DNA from: Taibaiella sp.
Lineage (GTDB): Bacteria; Bacteroidota; Bacteroidia; Chitinophagales; Chitinophagaceae
Length of the DNA: 64,000 nucleotides
Assembly: GCA_019638495.1 (NCBI GenBank)
Contig: JAHBTQ010000003.1
Location: 414,967 to 478,966, forward strand
Direction: 5' to 3'
The translations under genes and the position numbers were made by a program. Shown piece after piece: positions 47,441 to 57,771 of this stretch; position 1 is the first letter of the stretch; each line of letters opens with the position of its first letter. Below the pieces are notes generated by a model. That model ran no database searches and was not told the origin of the DNA. It worked only from the letters and a program-made list of their open reading frames with translations.

Positions 47441-50400
47441 TTACCCTTTCTCAATTGAGTAATGTATCCCCTCACTCTCCTGCAAATAGGTTATCAGTTC
47501 GTCGCTTATTAGTATCTTCCTGTTCTGGCTTTTCATGCGAATGGTCATATCATTCGCCATGTTTTTTACGCTGATGATTAGCTCAGTAGATCCCGGGTAC
47601 TTCTTTACATTCTCTTCAAGAAACTCTGTAAATGTATCAGTAAGGTTGTGCAGCGGTATCGCCAGAAATAGTTTTTTGGTCATCACTTTCCGCACTTCCT
47701 CCAGTAGCATTATCCCCTGTATCTGGAACTCCATGTTGCCCGGCCGGTATTTATGTTCGTCATAAGTGCCGGTTATCATCAGCTTTTGCCCGTTTACCAG
47801 GAAGTTGCCATAGGTCACATAGTCATTCTGCCATAGCGCTATTTCTATGTTCCCGCTGTAGTCGTTCAGCATCATCTTGCCAAACTTGGCTCCCTTTTTG
47901 GTAGTGGCATGTACCACATCTGTCACAAACCCAGCTATGCGCACCGAACGTCCCCGCACCTTTTCCAGGTCGGTGATGTTGGTCATGCCATAATTGTCCA
48001 TCTCAAACTTGTACCCGTCCAGTGGATGTGCGCTCAGGTATATACCTACTACTTCTTTTTCACGGTCCAGCAGTTCTGCAAGACCCCATTTTTCACATTC
48101 GGGCATTGCAGGCGGCTTTATCTCCGGCATGGACGAAGCTCCAAACAGGCTGTTCGTAGCCATGGAGGTGCTTGCCTGCACTTGGTTGCCAAAGCGCATC
48201 AGCCGCTCCAATCCGGTTATCGGATCTGTAGGAGGTGCATAGAAATACTGCGCCCTGTGCATCTGCGGAAAACAATCGAGCGCGCCGGCAAGCACCAGGC
48301 TTTCCATTGATTTCTTGTTTACGGTGCGTTGGTTCACACGCTTCACAAAGTCAAAAACATTCAGGTACGGACCACTGGCTTCGCGCTCAGCGATTATATC
48401 TTCCACAGCAGCCTCACCAACCCCTTTTATAGCGTTAAGGCCAAAGCGGACTACGTTTTCTTTTGCCACGGCAAAGCCTTTCAGACTTTCATTTACATCC
48501 GGGCCTAACACAAGGAGGCCCATACGTTGGCACTCCTCCATGTAGAATTTTATCTTCTCAATATTGCCCTGGTTGTTCAGCACAGCCGCCATGTACTCAG
48601 CAGGGTAGTGGGCCTTTAGGTAGGCTGTCTGATAGGCTACAAGTGCGTAGCAGGTGGAGTGTGATTTGTTGAAAGCGTATTGGGCAAAGGCTTCCCAGTC
48701 AGTCCATATCTTCTGCAGTTTGTCTTCAGGGTGGCCTTTGGCCTTGGCGCCTTCCACAAACTGGCCTTTCATCTTGTCCAGTACCGCCTTTTGCTTTTTA
48801 CCCATCGCCTTGCGCAGTACGTCGGCATCGCCCTTGCTGAAGCCGGCGAGGCTCTGCGATAGCAGCATCACCTGTTCCTGGTATACAGTAATGCCGTAGG
48901 TATCGCCCAGGTACTCTTCCATCTCAGGTAGGTCATAGCTGATTGGTTCCAGTCCTTGCTTGCGCTTAATGAAGTTCGGTATGTATTCAAGCGGCCCCGG
49001 GCGATAGAGGGCGTTCATCGCAATGAGGTCGTCAAACTTGTCCGGCTTCAGGTTGATGAGATGCTTCTGCATTCCCGGGCTTTCAAACTGGAACGTTCCG
49101 TTGGTGTCACCGCGCTGGTAAAGCTCGTAGGTCTTTTCATCGTCCAGTGGCAGCAGGTCTATGTTTATTTCTGTACCATAGTTGCGCTTTATGAGTGTGA
49201 GCGCATCTTTGATGATGGTGAGCGTCTTCAGCCCAAGGAAGTCCATCTTGATAACGCCTGCATTCTCAATTACGTTCCCTTCATATTGGGTAATAAGCAG
49301 GTCCACGTCCTTTGTTGCGCAGACAGGTAGCAACTCGGAGAGGTCCTTTGGTGCAATGATGATGCCCGCAGCATGTATACCGGTATTGCGCACAGAGCCT
49401 TCCAGGGTTTCCGCATAGCGAAGCACCTCGCTGTGTAGTGTTCCCTGGTTGTATACTTCGCGTATCTGAGTAACGAGGGCAATGTCTTCCGACGATAGCC
49501 CTTCCTTGGTTGCCAGGCTGCCATCGCCACTTAGCTCTGCATGCAAAACTCGTTTCAGCGATATGCCGGGTTTTTCCGGAACCAGCTTTGCCAGTGCATT
49601 ACTTTCCGGCAGGGGAAGGTCCATCACACGGGCCACATCCTTAATGCTGCTCTTGGCGGCCATGGTGCCATAGGTAACAATGTGCGCTACCTGGTTCTTG
49701 CCATACTTCTGTACCACATAGTCTATCACTTTCTGCCTGCCCACGTCATCGAAGTCCGTATCTATATCCGGCATACTCTTACGGTCCGGGTTCAGAAACC
49801 TTTCGAAAAGTAGCTTGTATTTGATGGGGTCAATATTGGTAATGCCTATGCAATAGGCCACCACAGATCCGGCAGCAGAGCCACGGCCGGGGCCTATGAA
49901 CACACCCAGGTCTCGCCCTGCCTTGATAAAGTCGCTTACGATAAGGAAGTAGCCGGCAAACCCCATCGTTTTGATGGTGAATAGTTCAAATTTTAGCCTG
50001 TCCTCTACCTCAGCGGTAATTTCTTTGTACCGTTCCTTTGCTCCCTCCCAGGTTATATGTTCCAGGAAGGCATCCTGGTCGTCATTGAATTCGGGTGGCA
50101 CCTTGAAGTGGGGTAGGAGAATGTCCCTTTCCAGCTTCAGCGGTTTAATCTTATCAAGTATCAGGTTGGTATTGTCGATGGCCTGGGGTATGTCGCTGAA
50201 CAGGTCGGTCATCTGTTCCGTATTCTTAAAGAAGAATTGGTCGTTATAGAAAGCGAAGCGTGCATTCTTTGCCTGCACTTCGTCATCACCTACGTCGCGA
50301 TATTTTTCGTCAGCCTGCTTTGCGCCGGTGTTTATACACAGCAGGATGTCATGTGCGTTGTAATCTACCTGGTCTACATAGTGGCTGTCGTTACTGGCTA

Positions 50401-51052
50401 TGATGGGTACGTTATACTTCTTTGCAAACTTCAACAGTACTTCATTCACCTTTATCTGGTCGGGTATGTCGTGTCGCTGCAGTTCTACATAGTAGTCATC
50501 GCCAAAAAGGTCAAGCCACCATTTGAAGACCTTTTCACCTTCCTCTTCTCCTTTGCGCAATATGGTTCGCGGCACCTCAGCGGCCAGGCAGCATGTGGTG
50601 GCAATAAGCCCCTCGTGATATTGCAGTATCAGTTCCTTGTCTATGCGCGGATACTTTCCATACATGCCCTCCATGTAACCGAGGGAGCATAGTTTTACCA
50701 GGTTTTTGTAGCCCACTTCATCTTTTGCAAGCAGTAGCTGGTGGTTTCGCTGGTCTTTATCGTCTTTTGAAAACTGTCGCTTATGCCGGTCTGCTACCAG
50801 GTAGAATTCGCAACCCACTACCGGTTTCACTTCCGGCTCTTCAATATTCTTACCCTCCGGTGTGGTGCCGACAACTTTTTTCTTTTTCCAGGCTTCCGCT
50901 ACAAACTCGAACACGCCAAACATATTGCCGTGGTCGGTAATGGCAATGCCGGGCATGCCATCTTTACGCGCTTTGTCGTAAAGGCGTGAAATATTTGATG
51001 CCCCGTCGAGCAGGGAAAACTGTGTATGATTGTGTAAGTGGGAGAATTTCAT
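47441..51052 (-). CDS. dnaE: DNA polymerase III alpha subunit
   Basis: ATG at 51052 gives 1203 residues opening MKFSHLHNHTQFSLLDG, the PHP domain histidines. The palm carries FIGPGRGSAAGSVVAYC and the catalytic acids in MPDIDTDFDD, with a third Asp further along. The fingers have GTFQFESPGMQ and KAMGKKQKAVLDKMKG. A helix-hairpin-helix and an OB domain (RSVRIAGFVTDVVHATTKKG) close the protein. This is the main replicative polymerase. No exonuclease domain is visible, so proofreading relies on a separate subunit or the PHP domain. An ATG at 51064 would add four residues. Confidence 0.96.
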   Translation of the reverse strand: MKFSHLHNHTQFSLLDGASNISRLYDKARKDGMPGIAITDHGNMFGVFEFVAEAWKKKKVVGTTPEGKNIEEPEVKPVVGCEFYLVADRHKRQFSKDDKDQRNHQLLLAKDEVGYKNLVKLCSLGYMEGMYGKYPRIDKELILQYHEGLIATTCCLAAEVPRTILRKGEEEGEKVFKWWLDLFGDDYYVELQRHDIPDQIKVNEVLLKFAKKYNVPIIASNDSHYVDQVDYNAHDILLCINTGAKQADEKYRDVGDDEVQAKNARFAFYNDQFFFKNTEQMTDLFSDIPQAIDNTNLILDKIKPLKLERDILLPHFKVPPEFNDDQDAFLEHITWEGAKERYKEITAEVEDRLKFELFTIKTMGFAGYFLIVSDFIKAGRDLGVFIGPGRGSAAGSVVAYCIGITNIDPIKYKLLFERFLNPDRKSMPDIDTDFDDVGRQKVIDYVVQKYGKNQVAHIVTYGTMAAKSSIKDVARVMDLPLPESNALAKLVPEKPGISLKRVLHAELSGDGSLATKEGLSSEDIALVTQIREVYNQGTLHSEVLRYAETLEGSVRNTGIHAAGIIIAPKDLSELLPVCATKDVDLLITQYEGNVIENAGVIKMDFLGLKTLTIIKDALTLIKRNYGTEINIDLLPLDDEKTYELYQRGDTNGTFQFESPGMQKHLINLKPDKFDDLIAMNALYRPGPLEYIPNFIKRKQGLEPISYDLPEMEEYLGDTYGITVYQEQVMLLSQSLAGFSKGDADVLRKAMGKKQKAVLDKMKGQFVEGAKAKGHPEDKLQKIWTDWEAFAQYAFNKSHSTCYALVAYQTAYLKAHYPAEYMAAVLNNQGNIEKIKFYMEECQRMGLLVLGPDVNESLKGFAVAKENVVRFGLNAIKGVGEAAVEDIIAEREASGPYLNVFDFVKRVNQRTVNKKSMESLVLAGALDCFPQMHRAQYFYAPPTDPITGLERLMRFGNQVQASTSMATNSLFGASSMPEIKPPAMPECEKWGLAELLDREKEVVGIYLSAHPLDGYKFEMDNYGMTNITDLEKVRGRSVRIAGFVTDVVHATTKKGAKFGKMMLNDYSGNIEIALWQNDYVTYGNFLVNGQKLMITGTYDEHKYRPGNMEFQIQGIMLLEEVRKVMTKKLFLAIPLHNLTDTFTEFLEENVKKYPGSTELIISVKNMANDMTIRMKSQNRKILISDELITYLQESEGIHYSIEKG

Positions 51053-51240
51053 GACTGCCTGCACATTGTCCGCCCAACCGGTCGGCGCTCATTCTGCGTC
51101 TTACAAAGTAAGCAAAATTATCGGGTCGGCACCGCCCCAAGTTTTCCACAAAAAACTGCCACATTTGAATATTACGTAATTGTAAACATTTATAAATTTG
51201 ACGATGTTGGCATGGAAGTTGTTTCTGTTGCCATAGACTT

Positions 51241-52224
51241 ATGAAAAGACTTTTTTGGACTATTCTGCTGCTTCCGTTTCTGCTTAGTTCTTGTGCCACT
51301 ATCTTTAACGGAACGCACACACCAGTGCGGGTACACTCTAAACTGGGCGAAATTGTGACTTTTACCAATGATAGCGCTGTGGTCGATACCGGCTGGGTAC
51401 TCCCCGATGGGGTTCATCAATTCTCTGCGCTGAGAGGCAGAAATCCTATTACTGTGGAGATAAAAGGCGATACGACAACACAAAAGTTTTTGCTTCGTGC
51501 CACCGATTCCTGGGTTTACTACCTCAACCTTATGCAGCCCTATGCCATTGGCATGATTATCGATTTGTTCTCCCCCAAACGGTACACCTATCCGTCAGAC
51601 GTTTATCCAAAGCCCACAAAGAAAAAAGGGTACAGGATGGGATACACCACAGTGCCCTCGTTGAAAAAAGGTGACGTTTCACTTACATTTTTACCCCCGA
51701 TACTAAACGCATACATGCTTAAGCCGGTAGACTACGATTTTTCGGGCAATGTCCTTGGGGCAGGATTGGGAGCCAACTATAGCTACAGCGATAAGAGCTT
51801 CTTTTCTGCAGAATGTATTGCTGCGACTGCCTGGATCACCTACCCGGAGCCATATTACGAACACTCAAACAATGCTACGCGAAAGGAGAATCTGATGTGG
51901 GTTGCGCTGGCGGCTCGTCATCACCACGCATTGGGTCGGTTTGATCTTGGATATGGTGTATCGCTAACATGGCAACACGCAAATGAGAAGTATGATTATG
52001 GAAGATCATATACAGATCCAAATTATGGACTGGTAAGGGAGAATAACTATTTCACACTTGGTGGTTCATTCTCTGCTAATTACAGGCTCAGCAGATCTGT
52101 TTACTTAGGTATAAACTACCAGCCGCAAATATTATCGTTTACGCTAGATGGTGCTGCCCTAACGAGTGCTCATACTGCTAATGCCGGTCTTTTCTGGCGT
52201 GTTCCCATCCCCAAAAATCATTAG
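51241..52224 (+). CDS. Lipoprotein with C-terminal beta-barrel-like domain
   Basis: The 327-residue protein has a signal peptide with lipobox LLSSCATI and the short motif FNGTHTPVRVHSKLGEIVTF, as in the T6SS- or membrane-linked lipoproteins of Bacteroidota. A membrane-interacting helix (PYAIGMIIDLF) and a barrel-like region follow (GAGLGANYSYSDKSFFSAE, LGGSFSANYRLSRSVYLGIN). The function is unknown. It is divergent from dnaE and followed by a response regulator. Confidence 0.68.
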   Translation: MKRLFWTILLLPFLLSSCATIFNGTHTPVRVHSKLGEIVTFTNDSAVVDTGWVLPDGVHQFSALRGRNPITVEIKGDTTTQKFLLRATDSWVYYLNLMQPYAIGMIIDLFSPKRYTYPSDVYPKPTKKKGYRMGYTTVPSLKKGDVSLTFLPPILNAYMLKPVDYDFSGNVLGAGLGANYSYSDKSFFSAECIAATAWITYPEPYYEHSNNATRKENLMWVALAARHHHALGRFDLGYGVSLTWQHANEKYDYGRSYTDPNYGLVRENNYFTLGGSFSANYRLSRSVYLGINYQPQILSFTLDGAALTSAHTANAGLFWRVPIPKNH

Positions 52225-52283
52225 TGGTGCTCTTTGGCATCTTTCTGCCCGTTTTTGTATTTTTATAGCGGGGGAATATACAT

Positions 52284-52928
52284 ATGGGGAATCAGCAGGT
52301 GACTGCAGGAGTTACACGCATATTGCTTGTGGACGATCATGCGATAGTTATTGAAGGCATTGCCGCGCTGCTATCTGGTGTGCCGGGTGTAGAAGTTGTA
52401 GGTAAAGCAGCCGACGGTCAGGCGGCCCTACAGTTGCTGGAGACTATTGCTGCCGACGTGCTCATCACAGATCACTCAATGGAGGGCATGGATGGTCTGA
52501 TGTTGGTGCGAACGGTAAAGAAGCTCTATCCTCACATAAAGGTCATTGTACTGACCATGCATGACGAGCCTGCCATAGTCAACGAAGTTTTACGTGCAGG
52601 CGTGGACAGTTACATTCTCAAAAAGTATACGCACAGCGAGTTGCAGATGGCGCTGGATGTCGTAAAAGAAGGGGGGCAATTCTGGAGCCCGGAAGTGAAT
52701 AGGATATTACTCCGGCGCGTAACTCCGGAAGCAAACGTTCAGATAACAGAACGGGAAATGGAGGTGCTGAAACTACTTGTTGATGAAATGAGTAGTCGTG
52801 AGATTGCGGAAAAACTGTTCATTAGCGAGCGAACGGTAGAGACCCACAGGAAGAATCTGCTGAGAAAAACCAACTCTACAAATGTCGTCGGACTAATAAA
52901 ATACGCGCACGCACATGCACTCGTCTGA
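52284..52928 (+). CDS. NarL/LuxR-type response regulator
   Basis: The 214-residue protein has a receiver domain (LLVDDHAIVIEG with the acidic pair, phospho-acceptor Asp in VLITDHSMEGM at about residue 64, the Thr of IKVIVLTMHDE and the Lys of DSYILKKYT). A LuxR helix-turn-helix follows (ITEREMEVLKLLVDEMSSRE, IAEKLFISERTVETHRKNLL). It should bind DNA on phosphorylation. No sensor kinase is adjacent, so it is an orphan in this window. Confidence 0.93.
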   Translation: MGNQQVTAGVTRILLVDDHAIVIEGIAALLSGVPGVEVVGKAADGQAALQLLETIAADVLITDHSMEGMDGLMLVRTVKKLYPHIKVIVLTMHDEPAIVNEVLRAGVDSYILKKYTHSELQMALDVVKEGGQFWSPEVNRILLRRVTPEANVQITEREMEVLKLLVDEMSSREIAEKLFISERTVETHRKNLLRKTNSTNVVGLIKYAHAHALV

Positions 52929-53028
52929 CCATTTTCCTACGTTATCAAATCGTGAATTTTGCCTTTCCTGATTTTGGTCAGTCTTTAGGGGTTCAACAAA
53001 AAACTAACTTCGGGTTCAATAGGTTCAG

Positions 53029-53715
53029 ATGACTCGATTTCGTAAGGTGCTTCCCATTGGCGGTATCATAGCCTGGATAGCAATTTGTTCGCCAGCAATC
53101 AACTCTTGTGTTCACCAGCCTTTTGCACTTCCGGACAGTCTTATTCAGCCGGACCCTACGATTTGCTTCGACCGCGATGTTCTGCCCATCTTTCTTTCTA
53201 ATTGCGCTATGAGCGGTTGTCATGACGCATCAAGCGGCGAAAACGGCTATGTTCTTGATAGCTACGAGAACATCATCAAAAAAGGTATCGTAAAGGGTAA
53301 CCCTGCCGGGAGCCGTATTTTTCAGTCCGTAACCCATGCGAAAGGCGTAGAATCAATGCCAGCCGTGGGGCCGGGATTGCCGGATGTGTCGATAAATATG
53401 CTGCGTCGCTGGATTATGGCAGGCGCAACAGACAGCACATCTGGTTGTAATGTCTCTTGCGATACGACTAACTTCTCCTATAGTGGGGCCATCAAACCCC
53501 TGATGGAAACTTACTGTATCGGCTGTCACTATACTTCGCCCTCCAATTTTGCGAACTACGAGGATGTGAAAAATGCTGCTGTTACGGGAGATATTATTCC
53601 CGACATATCACATGATCCCGGTTACCAGCCAATGCCACAGAATGGGGCAAAATTGCTCGACTGCCAGATTACTCAGGTAAAAAAATGGGTAGCGGCAGGT
53701 GCGCCCAACAATTAG
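53029..53715 (+). CDS. Cytochrome c-like lipoprotein or secreted protein with two heme sites
   Basis: The 228-residue protein has a signal peptide ending near NSC (possible lipobox) and two similar halves. The first has ILPIFLSN-like FLSNCAMSGCHDASSGENGY, the second LMETYCIGCHYTSPSNFANY. CIGCH is a normal CxxCH heme motif. CAMSGCH has four residues between the cysteines, an atypical but known CX4CH form. The mid-sequence CNVSCD pair is extra. Such proteins transfer electrons or bind small ligands in the periplasm; partners are not in the window. Confidence 0.8.
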   Translation: MTRFRKVLPIGGIIAWIAICSPAINSCVHQPFALPDSLIQPDPTICFDRDVLPIFLSNCAMSGCHDASSGENGYVLDSYENIIKKGIVKGNPAGSRIFQSVTHAKGVESMPAVGPGLPDVSINMLRRWIMAGATDSTSGCNVSCDTTNFSYSGAIKPLMETYCIGCHYTSPSNFANYEDVKNAAVTGDIIPDISHDPGYQPMPQNGAKLLDCQITQVKKWVAAGAPNN

Positions 53716-53826
53716 GCTGCCGGTTTAGTGGTGATATTTTAATTTAGTTCTATTTGTAGCGCTGCCTGGGTATTGGCGGTTTCTTCCCGCAGTTAATTTT
53801 TGTTACCTTCAATCCGATTTGACCAC

Positions 53827-55062
53827 ATGGCGTTGCTTCGGCACATACCGTTCTTAAAGGCTGTGTTCCTGTACTCGTTTACCGCATTTGGTGGGCCGCA
53901 GGGACATATGGGTATGATGGTGAAAACGTTTGTGCAGAAACGTAAGGACATTACGGAAGACGAATTGCTCGAATATAACGCCTTCTGCCAGATGCTTCCG
54001 GGGCCATCATCCACCCAAACGGTTATGTTGATAGCGCTTAAGCGTGGAGGTGTCCCGCTTGCCCTGCTAACGTTGCTTTTGTGGGTCTTTCCTGCAGCCT
54101 TTATCATGGGGGCGCTTTCATTTATTATCTACTATTTTCATATTGGTAGCACAGACCATAGTGTGGTTCCTATGAAGGCATTCACCTACATACAGCCAAT
54201 GTCGGTGGGATTTGTTTTTTTCGCCGCTGCCCGTATGATGAAGTCGAGCATCAGGTACATAGCTACCGCATCGATAATGGTGGGAAGCCTGGTTGCAACA
54301 TTGTTTATTCGGTCACCCTGGGTCTTTCCGGCACTTCTTGTTGTGTCAGGTTTTATTAGCAACTTCAGTAATAAGCGTATCCCTACACCATTGCAGCGCC
54401 CCAAAAAGATAAACTGGATGCATTTATGGGCATTTGCGCTTTTGTTTATAGCTGCGGGTGTGCTCAGTGAGCTCGCAAGGACAGAAGACTGGCAACACGG
54501 ACGCATATTTAATGTCTTTGAAAACTTTTACCGTTTTGGAGCCATTGTTTTCGGTGGCGGGCAAGCATTATTGATGATGATGACTTACCAGTTTGTGACA
54601 CGCCCGGGCAATCAATTGCTCACTTCCGGACAGTTGCTTACTGGCTTTGGGATTGTGCAGGCACTGCCGGGTCCTGTATTCTCTGTTTGCTCGTTCGTAG
54701 GGGGCATGGCCATGGCCCCGTATGGTGGCTCGTGGCAGGTACTTGGGGCGCTTATCGCTACCGTTGCGGTCTTTATGCCCAGTACGCTGCTTCTTTTCTT
54801 TTTGTTCCCTATATACGAAAACCTGAAACATCACGTCATTATCTTCCGCGCACTTGAGGGCATAAATTCAGCCATAGTGGGGATTATCTGGGCATCTGGT
54901 ATATTCCTCTTCCGATCCATTGCATTCGACGCCTCGCTGGCATTTGAATGGAGTAATCTGCTGGTGGTAGTTATCACCTTCTCCATATTGCAGTATACGC
55001 GCATACCGGCACCGCTCGTAGTGCTTGGCTGGCTGTTGCTTGGCTGGAGCCTACATCAATAA
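53827..55062 (+). CDS. chrA: Chromate transporter family protein, two-domain
   Basis: From ATG at 53827 (a TTG at 53800 would add nine residues) the 411-residue protein has two CHR domains, each with the family landmark: TAFGGPQGHMGMMV and YNAFCQMLPGPSSTQT in the first, IVFGGGQALLMMM and FGIVQALPGPVFSVCSFVG in the second. About ten helices. ChrA exports chromate by exchange; the single-gene Bacteroidota form is common and may move other anions. No chrB regulator is adjacent. Confidence 0.88.
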   Translation: MALLRHIPFLKAVFLYSFTAFGGPQGHMGMMVKTFVQKRKDITEDELLEYNAFCQMLPGPSSTQTVMLIALKRGGVPLALLTLLLWVFPAAFIMGALSFIIYYFHIGSTDHSVVPMKAFTYIQPMSVGFVFFAAARMMKSSIRYIATASIMVGSLVATLFIRSPWVFPALLVVSGFISNFSNKRIPTPLQRPKKINWMHLWAFALLFIAAGVLSELARTEDWQHGRIFNVFENFYRFGAIVFGGGQALLMMMTYQFVTRPGNQLLTSGQLLTGFGIVQALPGPVFSVCSFVGGMAMAPYGGSWQVLGALIATVAVFMPSTLLLFFLFPIYENLKHHVIIFRALEGINSAIVGIIWASGIFLFRSIAFDASLAFEWSNLLVVVITFSILQYTRIPAPLVVLGWLLLGWSLHQ

Positions 55063-55161
55063 CAAGCGTGATTTTTGGCGGTAGTTTTCAATCAGCGATT
55101 GCTATAAGTCACCTAACCTTAGTACATTACGAACCGTATTTTATAGAAATCATTTTTTTGC

Positions 55162-57699
55162 ATGAAGAAATTGCTTATTGTGCCGCTCATGGCATGTGTT
55201 GCGTTTACTGCGGTGGCGCGTGATAAAAAAAAGAAGCATCGGCACGGCCATGGTGCCCCTGCTGCTCCTGTAGCTAAGACCGACACTGCGTCAAAGAAGG
55301 GACCCAAGCCTTATGATAAGGTAATTACTGATAAAGCAGTGAGTCGTAAGGGACTTTTTACAATTCACAAGATCGATGACAAGTGGTATTTTGAGATTCC
55401 GGATTCTATCCTGAACAGGGAAATGATCGTGACCACACGCTATAGCAAAGTAGCGGGCGGCGGCGGCGTCTATGCAGGCGAAATGGAAGGTCGGCGCACA
55501 GTGATCTGGGAGAAAGGGCCGAACAATAAAGTGTTCCTCCGTGTTGTGACTGTGATAAGCGCGGCCGATTCTACTACCGACATCTTCAAAGCGGTAAGTA
55601 GCTCAAATATGAATCCAATTGCAGAGGCGTTTGAGATCAAGGCTTTTGGTAAGGATTCATCGACTGTAGTGCTGGATGTGACCGATTATTTCAAGGGTGA
55701 TAACCAACCAATGAGCCTGAATGCCATGACCAAAAAGCGGTTCAACCTGGCAAATCAGATCAATGATCGTTCCTACATTTCAAGTATAAATACCTATCCT
55801 ATCAACACCGAGGTAAGGGTAGTACGCACGTTTGCCTCTACACCACAGTTTGGTCCTGTGGCCCCGGGCAACCCTTTCAGGTCTGTGACGCTCCCGGCTG
55901 CCTTTGAAACCGGGGCGGTGACTTTAGAGATGAACAATTCGTTCGTGCTGCTGCCAAAGGTACCCATGCACAAACGATTATTCGATCCGAGGGTAGGGTT
56001 CTTTGCCGACGATTACTCAGTGTTCGACGATAATCAGCAGAAGGTCGACAACCAGGTGTTTGCTGTAAGATGGCGGCTTGAGCCTCGCGATGAGGACATG
56101 GCAAAATGGAAGAGCGGCCAACTGGTTGAACCAAAGAAACCTATCGTCTACTACATAGATCCCGCTACACCTAAGAAGTGGAGGAGATACCTGGTTCAGG
56201 GCATCAATGATTGGCAAAAAGCGTTTGAGCGCGCCGGGTTCAAGAACGCCATAATAGGAAAAGAATGGGATGATAAGGATTCAACGTTGAACCTCGAAGA
56301 TGCACGCTATTCTGTGGTGCGTTACCTTCCATCTGACATTCCAAATGCCTATGGACCAAACGTCCACGACCCACGTAGCGGCGAGATCATAGAGAGCCAT
56401 ATAGGCTGGTATCATAACGTGATGAAACTCGTTCACGATTGGTACTTTGTACAGGCCGCAGCTACAGATGCACGCGCACGTAAAATGGTGTTTGATGATG
56501 ATCTGATGGGACAGCTTATCCGGTTTGTATCATCGCACGAGGTGGGCCATACTTTGGGTTTGCGACATAACATGGGCAGCAGCAGCCGCACACCTGTCGA
56601 TAGCCTGCGCAACAAGGCGTGGGTAGAAGCCCATGGTCACACCGCCTCTATTATGGACTATGCCCGCTTCAACTATGTGGCGCAGCCCGGCGACGCGATT
56701 GGCGACGCCGGAATGTTTCCCCGTATCGGAGACTACGATATGTGGGCCATTCAGTGGGGATATAAGGAGTCATTTGCAAAAGATGAGAAGGAAGACCAGA
56801 AAATTGTGAATAAATGGGTAACTGACAGTCTGAAGGCGAACCCCCGTTTGTGGTTTGGGACAGAGACTAATCCTTTTGACCCGCGCTCGCAGACAGAGGA
56901 TCTGGGCGATAATAGCATGAAAGCAAGCGAATATGGCATTGCTAACCTAAAGCGCATAGTGCCTAAACTGATGGAGTGGACCAACGAAGAGGCAGATAAG
57001 TATGAAAACCTGGAAACCATGTACAATGCTGTTGTGACACAGTATAACCGTTATATGGGCCATGTGCTAAAGAACGTAGGTGGAGTATATGAGACGCCCA
57101 AGAGTGTGGAGCAGGTAGGCGAAGATGTTTATGAACCTACGCCTGTTGCTCTTCAGAAAGATGCTGTCGCCTTCCTGCACAAACAGCTGTTTGAAACACC
57201 GGAATGGTTGCTGAACAAGGAGATTCTCAATAAGATCAATAACCCGGTAAGCACTGACCTGGTTAGCACTGTGCAGGTCAACGTGCTGAACAGCCTTCTT
57301 TCTGTAGGTAGGCTCAACCGGGTATCTGTGGCTGCTAATAGATTTGGTGCTAAGAAGGTCTACGGTCTTGATGAAGTAATGGATGATGTGAAGAAGGGCA
57401 TATGGAGTGAACTGACGAGCCACAAGGCAATAGACGGCAATCGCCGTAATCTACAAAAAGCGTATATCGACGCCCTTAACCGCATCGTAAATCCTGAGCC
57501 TGTTGCGCCTGGCCCTGCTGCTCAGGCTACACTGAACAATACATGGAACACAGATGCGGTGTCTGTGGCTCGTGGTCAGTTAATAGCGCTGAAAAGGCAG
57601 GTTGATGCTGCGATACCGTCTACTTCAGACCGAATGAGCAAATATCACTTGCAGGATGTGTCTGAGCGTATCAAAAAAGCGCTGGACCCGAAAGCGTAG
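55162..57699 (+). CDS. Large zinc metalloprotease (DUF5117/DUF5118 type)
   Basis: The 845-residue protein has a signal peptide, a His/Lys-rich stretch (DKKKKHRHGHGAPAA) and the family order DUF5118, DUF5117, then a metzincin-like domain with HEVGHTLGLRHN (HEXXHXXGXXH, about residues 457-468) and a following Met turn in SIMDYARFN. A C-terminal DUF4953-like region ends it. It is a periplasmic or secreted peptidase common in Bacteroidota. Its gene stands alone with its own terminator at 57721. Confidence 0.9.
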   Translation: MKKLLIVPLMACVAFTAVARDKKKKHRHGHGAPAAPVAKTDTASKKGPKPYDKVITDKAVSRKGLFTIHKIDDKWYFEIPDSILNREMIVTTRYSKVAGGGGVYAGEMEGRRTVIWEKGPNNKVFLRVVTVISAADSTTDIFKAVSSSNMNPIAEAFEIKAFGKDSSTVVLDVTDYFKGDNQPMSLNAMTKKRFNLANQINDRSYISSINTYPINTEVRVVRTFASTPQFGPVAPGNPFRSVTLPAAFETGAVTLEMNNSFVLLPKVPMHKRLFDPRVGFFADDYSVFDDNQQKVDNQVFAVRWRLEPRDEDMAKWKSGQLVEPKKPIVYYIDPATPKKWRRYLVQGINDWQKAFERAGFKNAIIGKEWDDKDSTLNLEDARYSVVRYLPSDIPNAYGPNVHDPRSGEIIESHIGWYHNVMKLVHDWYFVQAAATDARARKMVFDDDLMGQLIRFVSSHEVGHTLGLRHNMGSSSRTPVDSLRNKAWVEAHGHTASIMDYARFNYVAQPGDAIGDAGMFPRIGDYDMWAIQWGYKESFAKDEKEDQKIVNKWVTDSLKANPRLWFGTETNPFDPRSQTEDLGDNSMKASEYGIANLKRIVPKLMEWTNEEADKYENLETMYNAVVTQYNRYMGHVLKNVGGVYETPKSVEQVGEDVYEPTPVALQKDAVAFLHKQLFETPEWLLNKEILNKINNPVSTDLVSTVQVNVLNSLLSVGRLNRVSVAANRFGAKKVYGLDEVMDDVKKGIWSELTSHKAIDGNRRNLQKAYIDALNRIVNPEPVAPGPAAQATLNNTWNTDAVSVARGQLIALKRQVDAAIPSTSDRMSKYHLQDVSERIKKALDPKA

Positions 57700-57720
57700 T
57701 GTACTTTAGGTATGTCTAAA

Positions 57721-57756
57721 AGGAAATGCCCGCCGGTAGGCGGGCATTTCCTTTTT
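57721..57756 (+). terminator. Strong terminator of the metalloprotease gene
   Basis: A 14-bp perfect stem (aggaaatgcccgcc/ggcgggcatttcct) with a four-base loop is followed by TTTTT. Also serves the convergent sucB gene, whose stop is at 57772. Confidence 0.95.
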
Positions 57757-57771
57757 ATCTTAATGAGCTAA

